Of a stretch of 64,000 nucleotides of DNA, positions 23,982 to 34,252 are shown piece by piece. Within the stretch, counting starts at the first letter, position 1; each line of letters starts with the position of its first letter. The stretch is from positions 1,308,144 through 1,372,143 of the forward strand of contig BCKC01000010.1 of the NCBI GenBank assembly GCA_001600455.1. The letters run 5' to 3'. The notes beneath the pieces were generated by a model, which was not told the DNA's origin, ran no database searches, and saw only the letters and a list, made by a program, of their open reading frames with translations. Source of the DNA: Endocalyx cinctus (taxonomy: Eukaryota > Ascomycota > Sordariomycetes > Amphisphaeriales > Apiosporaceae). A program made the position numbers and the translations under genes.

Positions 23982-26697
23982 GATGATGATAATGATAATG
24001 ATTGTTGTGTTCTTGTCGAGCTAGATTGTGATTATTCTAATACGAAAATAAGTGCGGTTATGGTTGGCTCTTAGATGATGAGTTGATGACATCCGTCCAT
24101 CCCCACGACATGAAATATCATCAGAGAAGTGTAGTTTATATACTGTTTTTACGAGCCCTTTATTCTCTCATTTCTGTTGCGTAATTGTCAACAATGCCAT
24201 CCTTGAAAGACGTGAGGAGAATATGGATACGTACTTAGCATTCATACACTCGTCAATATACACGATGCAAATAATACTAACCCCTGCTCAATACCCAGTC
24301 CGGAAAGCAATGACCCGCAGACGATCTACGATAGATGGAGAACACAAAATTCTGAGGCTAAAAATATGCGTCTATCTGAACCAGTAAGTGACAAATATTT
24401 CTGATTCTCTGGTTGCATATCTCGAGGAGCACAGCCCAACTTTCTGGCAGATCTAATATCAAGGAATTTCGCATGGGTTACCTAGATCTTGGAGTAAAAG
24501 AAAATTGGGATATATAAGCCAGCTGACAGGGGGGTCTATCGCGATTCATCTGCAAGGTATGTAAGGTACGAGACAAGCAGGTCCCAATGATGGAAAATTC
24601 TTCTCTACTTGATTGGCTTGATGGACCTGGGTATATCACCATTGTGCCCAGACTGGATACATGACTGACGATAGTGAGGCGGCCTAAATTAGTTCGTGCG
24701 TAAAATTCGAGTCGACTTATGTGCTTGTAGGTGGATCTCATGACTCTCCACCACGAAGAAAAGTAAAAAAAAAAGGGGGGTAAGGAAGAGCCACCACATA
24801 ATGATACCTTATTTTTTATCGTATTCATAAACCACACACTGTCATGCAATTTGAAGCGACACAGTTATACCAATTAGTCTCATTCCGTTCCAGTCTGGTT
24901 CGGGTTCCTGTTTAAACTTAACGTGCAGCCAGCCATGATGTCTAATATCTAGTATACGGGAGCTAGTATTTAGTAAAATGGCGCATCCTTTTTTTCCCCT
25001 TTCGAAGTTGTTCTGCACGAACCGCTTAACGACCGTTCCACGACTTCTCTCATGTTTTTTTTAAACTTCTCGTCCGATCAGTAATCCCGACATGCGTCGT
25101 ACGACGGTAGATTATAAATGCAAGTGGAGCGAAAAAGAAGAAACAATGATGGGAAAAGCAAAGAGAAAGATCCACAAGTTTTAAAATTGCAAATGGTTTT
25201 TTTTTTCTTCCTTCAATCCTCTGAAAGCCCTGCCAGCCTGCTTATCGAGAAATATTTAGGGCGGTTTAAAAAACAAAAAGTCCCCAATGATCGTCAGTTT
25301 ATGATAACTCTGTAACCAATCGGATTCGGTAGGATTCAGATCGATTTGGTGAGATGTTTGGTACGACCCACATAGATCTGATTATCCGCAGGGGTTTCTA
25401 GATTTCCGGGATTCTTGTAAGATCTAGTGGTTATAGTATTATGATAAACCTTTTACTATGGACTTGAGTTTTCTTTTTCTACGTGTTCATATTCATATCC
25501 ATATACATATTATACACTATATAAAGAACTAATTTCATTATAAATATTAATATAAACACTGGAGACTTTCATAAACTTATATCACAAATTAGAACTACCG
25601 AGCTCAGCTCTCTGGATACTCTTAGTTATCCATACGAGCTGAAGTTCGGTATTCGATACCCTTGTCCCTGTCTTATTTTCCTGATATCACATGCCCAATT
25701 CAGATCCCGGTTCATCCAAAGTTTCGGGTTACTAAACTTATCTATCGATCTTTTTACCAACTTCTTACAAGCACGGATCTATTATTACTATGTCCAGGGA
25801 AGGGGGAAAAAAGAAAACAATTGAAAAACAGTTGTTTATGATCAAGTAGTACTAGACGACGAATGACGTCCATTGTCCTACTCCTCACGAAAGAGATTAT
25901 AGATACGACGATGATGAAGGTTCGCCAAAGAATCCAATCAGGCCAGCGACGACGATGCACGTTTTCAGAATAATATATATAGTATATGAAAAAAAAAAAA
26001 AAAGTACCAAATAATATATCAATGATGGAGATAGTCACGGATACGCGCATTGACTCGTAATCACTTGATCTTCTATTGATCTTCCATTGTGTTACGCGGC
26101 ACGACATCGTCATCGTCTTTCGTCTAGTATACATTCCCGCCTTCGACTTTTTGAACGGAGTATATATTATACGTCTGTAAGCGCCGAGAAGTTAGACGAA
26201 AATGCAAACGAGTAATAGTATCAAGCCTCTCAATTCCGTATCGATTTAACCTATCTGCACTATTATACTACTCACTACCACAAATCTAAGCCGTCTTATC
26301 CCCTCCCGCTAGTCTCCTCGGTTCGACCTTACCATCTCGGCAGGAATTGTACTTTATTCCTGTAGTCTTCTTCGTCCTCGTCTCCTCATACCTTAGGCCC
26401 ACGCATCTCTACCGTTACCTCCTTACTCGCACTAGATAGTTCTCTTCCAATTATTTAGATCGGATGGTAAACATGAGCACGTAGCCTCTTTGCTTTGCTT
26501 TTACGCTCGCCGTCCACCAAAGAAGCTAGCATCCGCGCGTAAACATCAAAAAAGTTAGAATATCAACAGTATCGCCAGCAATACTTCCTCTCTTTTTTAT
26601 CTCTCGCTCTTTTTTATCTCTCGCTCTTTTTTTTTTTTTTTTTTTTTCTCTCTATTTCATTCCATTCCATTTCCACACATACACACAAACGCGCATC
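23982..26697. other. 2.7 kb spacer, no gene seen
   Basis: Region between the P450 start and the hydrophobin start. Just upstream of the hydrophobin ATG it becomes a pyrimidine-rich leader (TCTCTCGCTCTTTTTTATC repeats and a long T run, ~26580-26650), common in 5' UTRs of highly expressed fungal genes. No other gene is supported. Confidence 0.5.
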
Positions 26698-27434
26698 ATG
26701 AAATTTCTCCATCTCCCATTCCTAACCCCCTTCATACTCCTCGCGACGACAACAACGACAGCCACGGCGGAAATTCTCCAGGACCTCCTCGGGAGCGTCG
26801 GTAATTTTACGCCCCCGGATATTCTCTGGACGCCGTCTCCGTCGCCCGAATGCGCGACCGTCAACGGTGGCGAGCTGCAGTGCTGCCAGGCCACGGCGGC
26901 GGGGGACTTGCCCCTCGTCGTCTTCCTCGCGGAGATTTACGGGTATCAGTTAAATCCGGATGATGTTAATGGTATTGGATGTAAGTTATTATTTATTATT
27001 TATTTATTCTTTTTTTTTTTCTGGTTAGTTGGTTATCGCGTCCTTAGCTTAAAAAAGGGGGGTGAGAGGGGGGTCAGAGAGTACTGTCCTACCCCTGTTC
27101 TGGTAATGAGCATGCCTGAACTAGGTGATGTTGCGTTTATGTAGAATGGTAGAAAGCATGACGAAAGGAAGAAAAAAAAACAGATAAAGATAAATTAACC
27201 AATGAATTAATAGGTAATACCTATAATATCAACTCCTGTCCTGCCACCAAGTTATGCTGCCAGGTGACTGCATTGGTACGTTTATTCGTTTTTTTTTTTG
27301 TCTTGTCTAATTTTCTTTGGTTAACCCCCCCCTCCATACCCTTATCTCTAACCCCCTCACTCCGCATCTCCAAATAATTATTAACTATTATTATTCAGAG
27401 TCCGCTCCTGTCTCTGTACTGTCGCGATATCTGA
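26698..27434 (+). CDS. Hydrophobin, class I-like spacing (3 exons)
   Basis: Exons 26698-26980, 27214-27275 and 27399-27434 join in frame to 126 aa. Hydrophobins are small secreted surface proteins that coat spores and hyphae. A signal peptide covers about aa 1-24 (MKFLHLPFLTPFILL core, then TTATA). The eight cysteines are C52, C62-C63, C95, C103, C109-C110 and C123, giving spacings 9, 31, 7, 5 and 12, closer to class I than class II. C95 is rebuilt across the first splice (T then GT). The last exon is only 36 nt and supplies C123 (LSPLLSLYCRDI). An alternative last exon at 27522 would run into the tRNA and lack the eighth Cys, so I rejected it. Confidence 0.8.
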
Positions 27435-27537
27435 AACAAAAAGGAAAAAAAATTATTTCTCTGTTTAACAGTTTTCTGTGGATCAGAATTTTTTATGCGC
27501 TTTCTTGAATGGTTTTAACAGGCCGACAATCACCAAT

Positions 27538-27675
27538 TCCTCGATGGCGCAATTGGCTAGCGCGTCGTAAGTTTCACCCAACAAAAACCAAAGCTTGCTT
27601 TGTTACAAATTGACTAATAAAAATTCTCAGTGACTGTTAATCAGGAGGTTGGAAGTTCGAGCCTTCCTCGAGGAG
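27538..27675 (+). tRNA. tRNA-Asn(GTT): tRNA-Asn (GTT) with a 64-nt intron in the anticodon stem
   Basis: Exons are 27538-27566 and 27631-27675. Joined, they give a full cloverleaf: acceptor TCCTCGA with TCGAGGA, D stem GCGC with GCGC (loop AATTGGCTA), anticodon stem TCTGA with TCAGG (one T-G pair) around loop CTGTTAA, variable loop AGGTT, T stem GGAAG with CTTCC around TTCGAGC, and discriminator G. Internal promoters are present: an A box at TGGCGCAATTGGC (from 27545) and a B box at GTTCGAGCC (27655-27663), plus a T7 terminator at 27683-27689. The layout matches eukaryotic tRNA-Asn. The intron lies between nucleotides 28 and 29, whereas nuclear tRNA introns normally lie at 37/38. It lies 103 bp after the hydrophobin stop. 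It could be functional, or a tRNA copy spoiled by intron insertion. Confidence 0.85.
27567..27630 (+). other. Spliceosomal-type intron within the tRNA-Asn gene
   Basis: 64 nt starting GTAAGT, with CTAAT (YTRAY) in TTGACTAATA at 27610-27619 and ending TTCTCAG. Inside is a hairpin, CAAAGC followed by GCTTTG. Shifting the cut by one base either way breaks the anticodon stem, so the ends are fixed by pairing. Confidence 0.75.
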
Positions 27676-27682
27676 TCCTTTC

Positions 27683-27689
27683 TTTTTTT
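27683..27689 (+). terminator. RNA polymerase III terminator of the tRNA-Asn gene
   Basis: A run of seven T residues 8 nt after the discriminator base; four or more T is enough for Pol III termination in fungi. Confidence 0.7.
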
Positions 27690-28228
27690 AATTCTTTTTT
27701 TTTTTTGTTCTTGATTTTGTCTCTGATTTTTAATACCAATTAATATCATTTGTATTCTTTCTTTGGTTATTAAAAATATTCCGGACATGTTTTAGGCTTT
27801 ATCTTTTCATGTTTCTCTCTTCTCTCTCTATAGTGCATACGTACATCATGTTGGTGTGCGTGTGCATCCATGGATGTGTGTATGTGTGTATGTGCTTTAA
27901 ATGGACCGGAGTATCATTAAGCAAACTTTTCAGCGTTGAGAATCTTAGTCCTGCTTCGTGTGTTATCTTGGGTATACTTTTCTTGGGATAAGTACAAGTT
28001 TTTTTTTTTTTTAATATAAAAGTACAAGGTCTTCTACTCATCATTGGCTTGATGTTGCGTTAAAACATCTTCCTTCTATAATAAAAATGGGTGGTGATGC
28101 TTCCTCTCCTCCATCTAAAATATTCAATAAGGATTACATGCTCTTTTTTAATGGTAATAGTACATATATATTCTAATGCTGTTTTACCTTTTTTGACTTG
28201 TCTATTTTTTTTTTATTTTTTATTTTCT
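27690..28228. other. Spacer between tRNA-Asn and COQ1
   Basis: AT-rich, with GT/TG-rich and T-rich stretches. No gene is supported. Confidence 0.5.
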
Positions 28229-29649
28229 TTATTTCTTTCGTTTTAATGTTTTTACAGCCATCTCAATCAAGCCATCTTTTGCTTCGCTATCGGGGAATGT
28301 GTTGAGAGCTGCTATAGCTTGTTGAGAGTAATCTTCAGCTAATGCCCTTGTCTGCTCAATTCCATTACTAGTTAGGACTATTTCCCGTGCCTGCGACATG
28401 TTAGTACTCGTTTCCCAAACCTCCATCTGATCGGGGCTCAATAGTCGGACGATAAGGCAGAACTTACCCGTTGCACATCTCCTTCCTGCTTAAATTTCCT
28501 TCCCACCAGCGAGCCTAATTCAGGGACTGACTTCCAGGCGAACAGAAGGGGCGCAGTCGCAAGACCCAATTCCAAGTCAGCTCCTGTCGGCTTGCCTATA
28601 TCCTTCTGCGATGTTGTATAGTCTAGCATGTCGTCGACTAATTGGAAAGCCAGCCCGAGATTCTTGCCGTATAAGTAAGCGGCGTCGACCGTCGTGGCGT
28701 CGGCTCGGCCCAGCAAGGCGGCCGCCCTACAAGACTTGGAGATCAGGCTCGCCGTCTTGAGGTAAGTCTTCTGCAAGTAATACGTGAAGATCTCGTCCGA
28801 GTACTTGGGGTTGCGCTCGTCGCGCGCCGTATTCTTCAGCTGCATGAACTCGCCCTCGACGAGGTTCGCTATGACGGTGGCGAGCAGTTCTATCACCTCG
28901 GCGTTCCGCAAGCGCGCGAGCGCGACCGAAGCCCTGCCGAGCAAAAAATCGCCCGCCAGCACGGCCATCTTGTTGCCGAACTCGAAGTTGGCCGACGGGG
29001 AGCCCCGTCGGGATATGGAATGGTCGACCACGTCGTCGTGCAGGAGAGACGCCGTGTGGATCAGCTCCGTGATCTCGGCTAGCCGTCGCTGCGAGGGGAG
29101 GATGTCGCTGTCGGTGGACTCGGGCTGGGAAGAGAAACCGCTGAGAGGCGAAGAAGGGTTCGCATCGGCGAGGATTTCGAGCGGTGATATGGACGTGTTG
29201 ACCGTGTGCGACGATTCAATGGGTATAGGTTCGGGACTTTTAGGGCACAGAGCCGTCGCTCTGGACATGAGGAGCACTATTAAGGGCCGCACGTGCTTGC
29301 CCTCGGCTTGCGTGTAATATTTGGCCGCGCGGTCGAGGGATGGATGTCCGGACCCTAATAATTGCCTGAGATTTCCCGTCAAGAACTTCATCTCTTTGGC
29401 GACTATCCGGAGTGGGTCGACGGGCATGTCGTTTTTAGCTCGGCTAACTGCGTTCGAAACCATGTTCGATGCGACGGAAACGGCGGCGGCCCATGCTGAA
29501 GACCTTCTAGGCGAATTATGATATGACGCTCTCGATATCCGTATTCTTAGATCAAGATGTGCGGCCCTTCGGCAATCCGAACATGTCGAATAAAAAATCG
29601 GTCTGCCGGTTGTTCTCGACAGAGCCGAGGCCCCTGCTCGAAAAACCAT
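28229..29649 (-). CDS. COQ1: Mitochondrial polyprenyl diphosphate synthase (2 exons)
   Basis: Exons 29649-28468 and 28390-28229 join in phase 0 to 447 aa. The enzyme makes the long prenyl chain of ubiquinone in mitochondria. The first ~50 residues are Arg/Ser-rich with few acids, as in a mitochondrial targeting peptide. The first Asp-rich motif is DDVVD (205-209) in SLLHDDVVDHS, and the second is DDMLD (339-343) in FQLVDDMLDY; GKHVRP (118-122) is the substrate-binding motif. The C-terminal exon reads AREIVLTSNGIEQTRALAED and ends KTLKRKK, as in other fungal COQ1. The intron has a perfect TACTAAC branch site and CGCAG acceptor. A low-complexity Ser/Pro insert lies at about 138-183. The gene is divergent from a VMA12-like gene with 472 bp between the starts. 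Confidence 0.93.
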
Positions 29650-30121
29650 AATTATATCGGTGCCGGGCCTTTAGCCAGCTCCTCCTATATCGCAATTGGC
29701 CTATATACCTGTCATGAGACCATTCATAGAGGCATTAAAAATTATAAAATGCTAAAGAAAAAAAGAATTGAACGTGCGGAGACAGCAGAGGTCTAGTTGT
29801 AGTTTCGGGGTATCGATATGGCAGTCTATGATGTCTACGAGGTAATATGATATGATAAAAAAAAAAAAATTGGAAAAATTGGCGACCCTTGATCGTGGCT
29901 GACTAATATTCTATCGATATTGCTGAGATAGCTAGCTGAATGTGGCTTTTGTGGCTGCAGCTCATCTTTTGGTTACGCCGTTTATATGCATAACAGGGTT
30001 TGAAATGATATGCAATGCGCATAATAGTGTTGCCTCAGACTTGAATTGGGATCAGAGTTTATTCTCAGCGTTCAATTTTCTTTATTCCTGATCTGGACAT
30101 TTCCATGTATCATCTTACGCC
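29650..30121. promoter_or_regulatory. Shared divergent promoter region, COQ1 / VMA12
   Basis: 472 bp between two divergent start codons, with no ORF of its own. It must carry both promoters; I do not see a specific regulator site. Confidence 0.6.
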
Positions 30122-31027
30122 ATGGTACTTCTCACTATGACATCCTCCATTGTGGAGGCAATTAAGACTTTGGACAATATCTCCTCTACGGAGCCGACAT
30201 CATGCGATTCTTCAGAACCTTCGCTCGAGAACCCGGCTGTCGGAAATCCTATTTCTCATGGCCAAATTATCGATATATCGACTCAGTTAAAAGAACATGG
30301 TCATAAAGGATTAAAGTTGGAAGATTTATTACGTGGAGCAGCGGTTTATGTCCCTCCACCACCACCAAAGGCAGAACCTGTTCGTTGAAAACATTCGTAG
30401 TAGTGTATATTTAGAGTCAAAGGCGAGTTACTGACTAGAGCGTTGCATGCACAGACTTCCGAATACAAAGCTCTTATGGCTCGATTACGTCGCGAAGAAG
30501 AAGAACGATCGTACGAACGAATGCTACAAAAAGCGCCTACGCGAGAATCTTTCAAAGAACGATTTCCCTTTGCCCCGGACGTGCAAGCGTTTGCCGAAGT
30601 AAACAAAGCTCAAGCATCGGATATAGGAGAAGACTTCGAGCTGGGAGATGTGCAGAAACAGGTCACGTTAATCATAAACTTCCTCGTCAGTATCGCCGGC
30701 AGCGCTGCCGCGCTCTTCATGGCCAGCAAGTGGTGGCCGCTGCCCGCTCGAATCTTCTTAGCCCTCGGGGGTAGCATCGTCGTGGCGATTGCCGAAGTGG
30801 CCGTTTATTCCGCTTTTAGCTGGCGCATGGTGGAGGGCGAGAAGAAGCAGGCGAAGGCCAAGGAGATAAGAGAGATCGCGAAAACTTGGGTTATTGGCGA
30901 AGACGAGGAGGATGTAAAAAATAAGGATGGTGACGATGATTTACAATCAACGGAGTTAACACTGGACACGAAGACGGACGCAGAAATAGAAACAAATCTG
31001 CGAAGAAGGTTAAAAGGGCCGACATAG
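30122..31027 (+). CDS. VMA12: V-ATPase assembly factor, VMA12/VPH2-like (2 exons)
   Basis: Exons 30122-30379 and 30455-31027 join in phase 0 to 276 aa. In yeast, Vma12 works with Vma22 in the ER membrane to assemble the V0 sector of the vacuolar ATPase. Evidence: a Pro-rich stretch before the splice (VPPPPPKAEP), then the conserved TSEYKALMARLRREEEER and a QVTLIINFLVSIAGS membrane helix followed by a second helix (IFLALGGSIVVAIAEVAVY). The C-terminus is acidic and charged, on the cytosolic side by the family topology. The donor is GTTCGT, weaker than consensus, with a CTGAC branch site. Start is at 30122; an ATG five codons later is also possible. Confidence 0.85.
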
Positions 31028-31204
31028 ATATAATAACCACTTTCAGTATGGGAATGCATGCATCCTTTAACTTTATGGTTCTGACGTAGCTCTAACGTTA
31101 CCGTAAAATACGGTGCAATCTCGGGCTAGTATGCACCGTTTTGTACCGCGTAGCTATATTTTAATTTGTCCTGCCCCACTACACCATTCGCGTCAAGCTT
31201 CAAG

Positions 31205-31210
31205 ACGCGT
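31205..31210 (+). promoter_or_regulatory. MCB-type site ACGCGT
   Basis: Part of the palindrome AAGACGCGTCTT. ACGCGT is the core bound by MBF in G1/S gene promoters of yeasts. It lies 316 bp before the ESCO-type ATG. Confidence 0.45.
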
Positions 31211-31224
31211 CTTAATTTCAATTT

Positions 31225-31230
31225 ACGCGT
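31225..31230 (+). promoter_or_regulatory. Second MCB-type site ACGCGT
   Basis: Exactly 20 bp downstream of the first ACGCGT, as in clustered MCB elements. Confidence 0.45.
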
Positions 31231-31503
31231 CTTTCGGTTTTCTATTTTGTATTTTATTATTTAGGCGTTTTTCCTCGGTCTTTCATTAACACACATGCAT
31301 TCCTTAGAGCTTCTGACATCAAGTTCACGGTCATTTCTGACAAATCGAGTTTTGTGTTTTTGTTTCTTTTGATAAATAATGTTTAACTTTAACGTGACGG
31401 CCATTCGACACGCTCCTTAACCCACCTCCTAAGATTCTTGCATCACTGGATACCCATTATATATTGGTAGATTGTATTACATCAAGACACTCGCCTATAT
31501 AAT

Positions 31504-31511
31504 TTTGGCGC
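31504..31511 (+). promoter_or_regulatory. E2F-like site TTTGGCGC
   Basis: Matches the E2F consensus TTTSSCGC, 9 bp before the ATG. Being so near the start it may lie in the 5' UTR, so function is uncertain. Confidence 0.35.
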
Positions 31512-31520
31512 GTTGACAAG

Positions 31521-32453
31521 ATGAATGACATTTCATTTGGAAACGATAAAATGCCACCAAGGTATGAAGGCCATAATAATCAAGACCTCTGTCATCAAGC
31601 CTATAACCAACATAACTTGTATAGTGCTGCGAAGAAGACGGATCGCACATACGTCTCGTCGTCTCACGCCCACTCATTCCGTCGGCGACCTGACTCCGAT
31701 AAACGAGTATTACGAACTTATAGCAAACGTACAACATCAGATGGCTCGACAGAGCCACCAACTAAGAGACGGCGCGTAAATGACTCTACAAGTCGAGATC
31801 AAGCTACCCCATCAACAGAACAAAAAGAACGCGATGTCATCAGTACGCCTCAACGACCATCGTCTCCAGAGCTTCCACCCGTGCAACCTCCAAAAAAGGG
31901 CACAATATTAGCTTACTTCAAAACCGTCCCAGTCACGTCCAGCAGTACACTAGACTCGGAGGCTTCGTGCGAAACGATAGTACAGGAAGCCACTACACCA
32001 CCGTCCTCACCACCTACATTCCAAACAAGGAAAAGAAAGCCGAGGAGATTGTGCGCAAGAATTGCATCTTATGATAAGGACGAACCCCAAGATGAAGAGG
32101 AAGAAACGAAAGAAGCAGAAGAAAACGACGAAAAACTACAACAACCATCATTGCCGAGCAGCGGCGCAAATGTCTTAACGGAAAGCAATGCTCAGAATCT
32201 CGGTCGATCAGACAGCAACAGCGACAGTGCGAGGAGAGAAGCCGGGAAACGCGGCAAGACAGCGACAAGACGGCAGCATAGCACGATACAGACCACGTTG
32301 AACCTATCCCTCTCGGACAAGGCATTTGCACATTGTGATCTGTGCGATATGTTATATAACCCTCTACACAAACCTGACGCAACATATCACGCAAGACGAC
32401 ACGCCGCTCTGGTGCAGAGGGCCGGCAAGTGTTTGGATAGCGAGGAGGAATAG
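31521..32453 (+). CDS. ESCO/Eco1-type zinc-finger protein without acetyltransferase domain
   Basis: Single frame of 310 aa. The C-terminus holds the zinc finger found at the start of Eco1/ESCO cohesin acetyltransferases (zf-C2H2_3 type): Cys272 and Cys275 in CDLCDMLYNPLH, then His290 and His294 in YHARRHAAL, preceded by STIQTTLNLSLSD. KKGTILAYF (125-133) resembles a PCNA-interacting peptide. The rest is disordered and rich in Ser, Thr, Pro, Glu and Lys/Arg, with basic runs such as KRRR (82-85). The frame ends 16 residues after the last His, and there is no GNAT acetyltransferase sequence before the next gene. It may be a nuclear replication or cohesion factor related to, or derived from, Eco1; the function is inferred. 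Confidence 0.7.
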   Translation: MNDISFGNDKMPPRYEGHNNQDLCHQAYNQHNLYSAAKKTDRTYVSSSHAHSFRRRPDSDKRVLRTYSKRTTSDGSTEPPTKRRRVNDSTSRDQATPSTEQKERDVISTPQRPSSPELPPVQPPKKGTILAYFKTVPVTSSSTLDSEASCETIVQEATTPPSSPPTFQTRKRKPRRLCARIASYDKDEPQDEEEETKEAEENDEKLQQPSLPSSGANVLTESNAQNLGRSDSNSDSARREAGKRGKTATRRQHSTIQTTLNLSLSDKAFAHCDLCDMLYNPLHKPDATYHARRHAALVQRAGKCLDSEEE

Positions 32454-32721
32454 AGGGTATTGAGTAGAAATGTACGAATGAATGAAAATTGATAATTGCT
32501 ATACCAAGGGGTTTTTATTTTATGAGGCGTTGATTATAGCGCGCATTGTTATTGTTTTATTGTATTGCCAGTCCATACGTGGTTTGGACCGAGACTCTCA
32601 TATTATCTGAATTATATAATACGAAAGTTGCATTCTACTATTCTCCTGTTTGGGCCCTCTTCATAGAGTTGGTTTAACGTACTTCCTGCCAGTGATTCTC
32701 GGCTAACCCTCTCGCTTCTCT

Positions 32722-34252
32722 TCATCGCCATTTCCCACCGAACTTCTCCAAAAGCTCTATCGCCGCTCTCGTGCGCTCATGGTCATGACCGGCATAATAC
32801 CGTAAACTCTTCACCGCCAACTCTGCATACCTCCTCACCATCTCATCGTCCTTCAAGTCCGCGTACAAGCCAGCGATGATGAAGTAAAAATCCCCTACCT
32901 GTGCCTCCAGCCCTTCCTCGTCACAAAGCTTCAACACTTCCGTCACCCTCTCCTCGATGGCGACGCGATTGTGGTTTTCCTTCGAGTCTAGCTCTTCCAG
33001 TATCCCCTGGATGCGCTGCCGGCGTAAGTCGGATATCTGACTGGCGCTCGACGAAGTGCACAGCGCGCACGTGCAGTTGAACCCCCAGGCGCGGAGCGCT
33101 CTTTGACGGTCGTCGGTGTACAAGTTTATGGGTATATCTTTTTATGGGGCGTTCGTTAGTCTTGTAGACGGGTATATACAAAATGAGATTTTCCGATGAT
33201 CTTGAGAGAAAAAGACGAGGGGAAACTCACAGCTAAATGTCAATTCTTCCCCTTCTTTAATATCCCGGTATGCGATAACCTCCATGGACAGAGTCTCGGA
33301 AGAGAACCGACTAAAGCAGCTAGATATCATGTGTTATTTATCTCACTCTTATTCGTATACCGGAATCACGGAGGATACTCACTTCGGCTTGCAGTCGTGA
33401 TTTATTCTCTGGTAGTTGATAAATATTATGTTAGACCACCTATCGACCTCTTCTAGTTACTTGAAACACATTATGACAGAAAAAAAAAATCACACTTACC
33501 GACACATCTGGATACAACCCGACATGATCACCGCCACCAAACAGCACGCCGAAAGAATTCGTACCTACAATATCCTCGACCACGTATCCGCCCTTCGAGC
33601 GCGCCAGACTCATCAGCACCTTCACATCATTTACAGGAAGCTGCATGGCCGCGCGATGCAGCAATTTCAGTATATCCTTATGTTTCCAGTACTTCTGCGC
33701 GGCCAGCTGAACGATCATCGGATAATTCAGCATCAGCAACTCGCCCTTCCGAATCGCGCGATTCGCGAAAACGCCGACGCCTCTCCCTTCGGTCTCCCTC
33801 GCCTCGTACGGGGCCGGGACGGATACCCGCGACGGCGGGTCTTGAACCCGATCCGTCCACTTTTGGTCCCGGTCTTCCAAGATGCCGGCTCCGGCTGCGG
33901 CGGCGGCGTGCGAGGGCGTCGTGATGACGCTGAGGGACGGGCCGCCGTGCAGCCCGACGTACGTGAATACGCAGAGCTTGCCGGAGTCTGCTTCGGTGGG
34001 GTCGATGCAGAAGGGCGGAAACGTCCAGGGTGTCCAGTCGTCTCGCTGCGCCGCTATCTCGTCGTCTAGGGGCTGCGGGCATGTTGTCCGCGCATCTGTT
34101 GATGAAAACGGACCTAGAAGGGAGCTCGCGGGACATTGTTCAAACGATACGCGATCTAATATAGATGATAACCAGGCGTTTCCTTCCTGGGCACTAGCCG
34201 CGAAGGATATAAGCGGCAACGAAATGGACAGGAGGTTACTGAAGCGCCTCAT
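32722..34252 (-). CDS. SET-domain protein with a signal-like N-terminus (4 exons)
   Basis: Exons 34252-33500, 33408-33383, 33310-33231 and 33137-32722 join in frame to 424 aa. SET domains transfer methyl groups to lysine. Motifs: GRGVGVFANRAIRKGELLML (start of SET), RINHDCKPN across two splices (the conserved NHDCxPN), IAYRDIKEGEELTFSY, and the zinc-binding GFNCTCALC after SET. The second exon is only 26 nt. The N-terminus MRRFSNLLSISLPLISFAASA looks like a secretory signal, unusual for chromatin enzymes but known for some fungal SET proteins. Downstream are helices (about 300-424) rich in Leu/Arg. The target is unknown; it may be a protein methyltransferase of the secretory route, or an inactive relative. 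It is divergent from the TPR gene (845 bp). Confidence 0.8.

Larger units (their letters stand above)
31028..31520. promoter_or_regulatory. Spacer and promoter of the ESCO-type gene
   Basis: 493 bp between VMA12 and the ESCO-type gene. It holds a hairpin near 31105-31144, two ACGCGT sites and an E2F-like site (listed separately). Confidence 0.5.

Noticed and set aside
27522..27558. Alternative last hydrophobin exon running into the tRNA-Asn gene
   Set aside because: It joins in frame but ends at a TAG in the D loop and lacks the eighth cysteine. The exon at 27399 supplies it.
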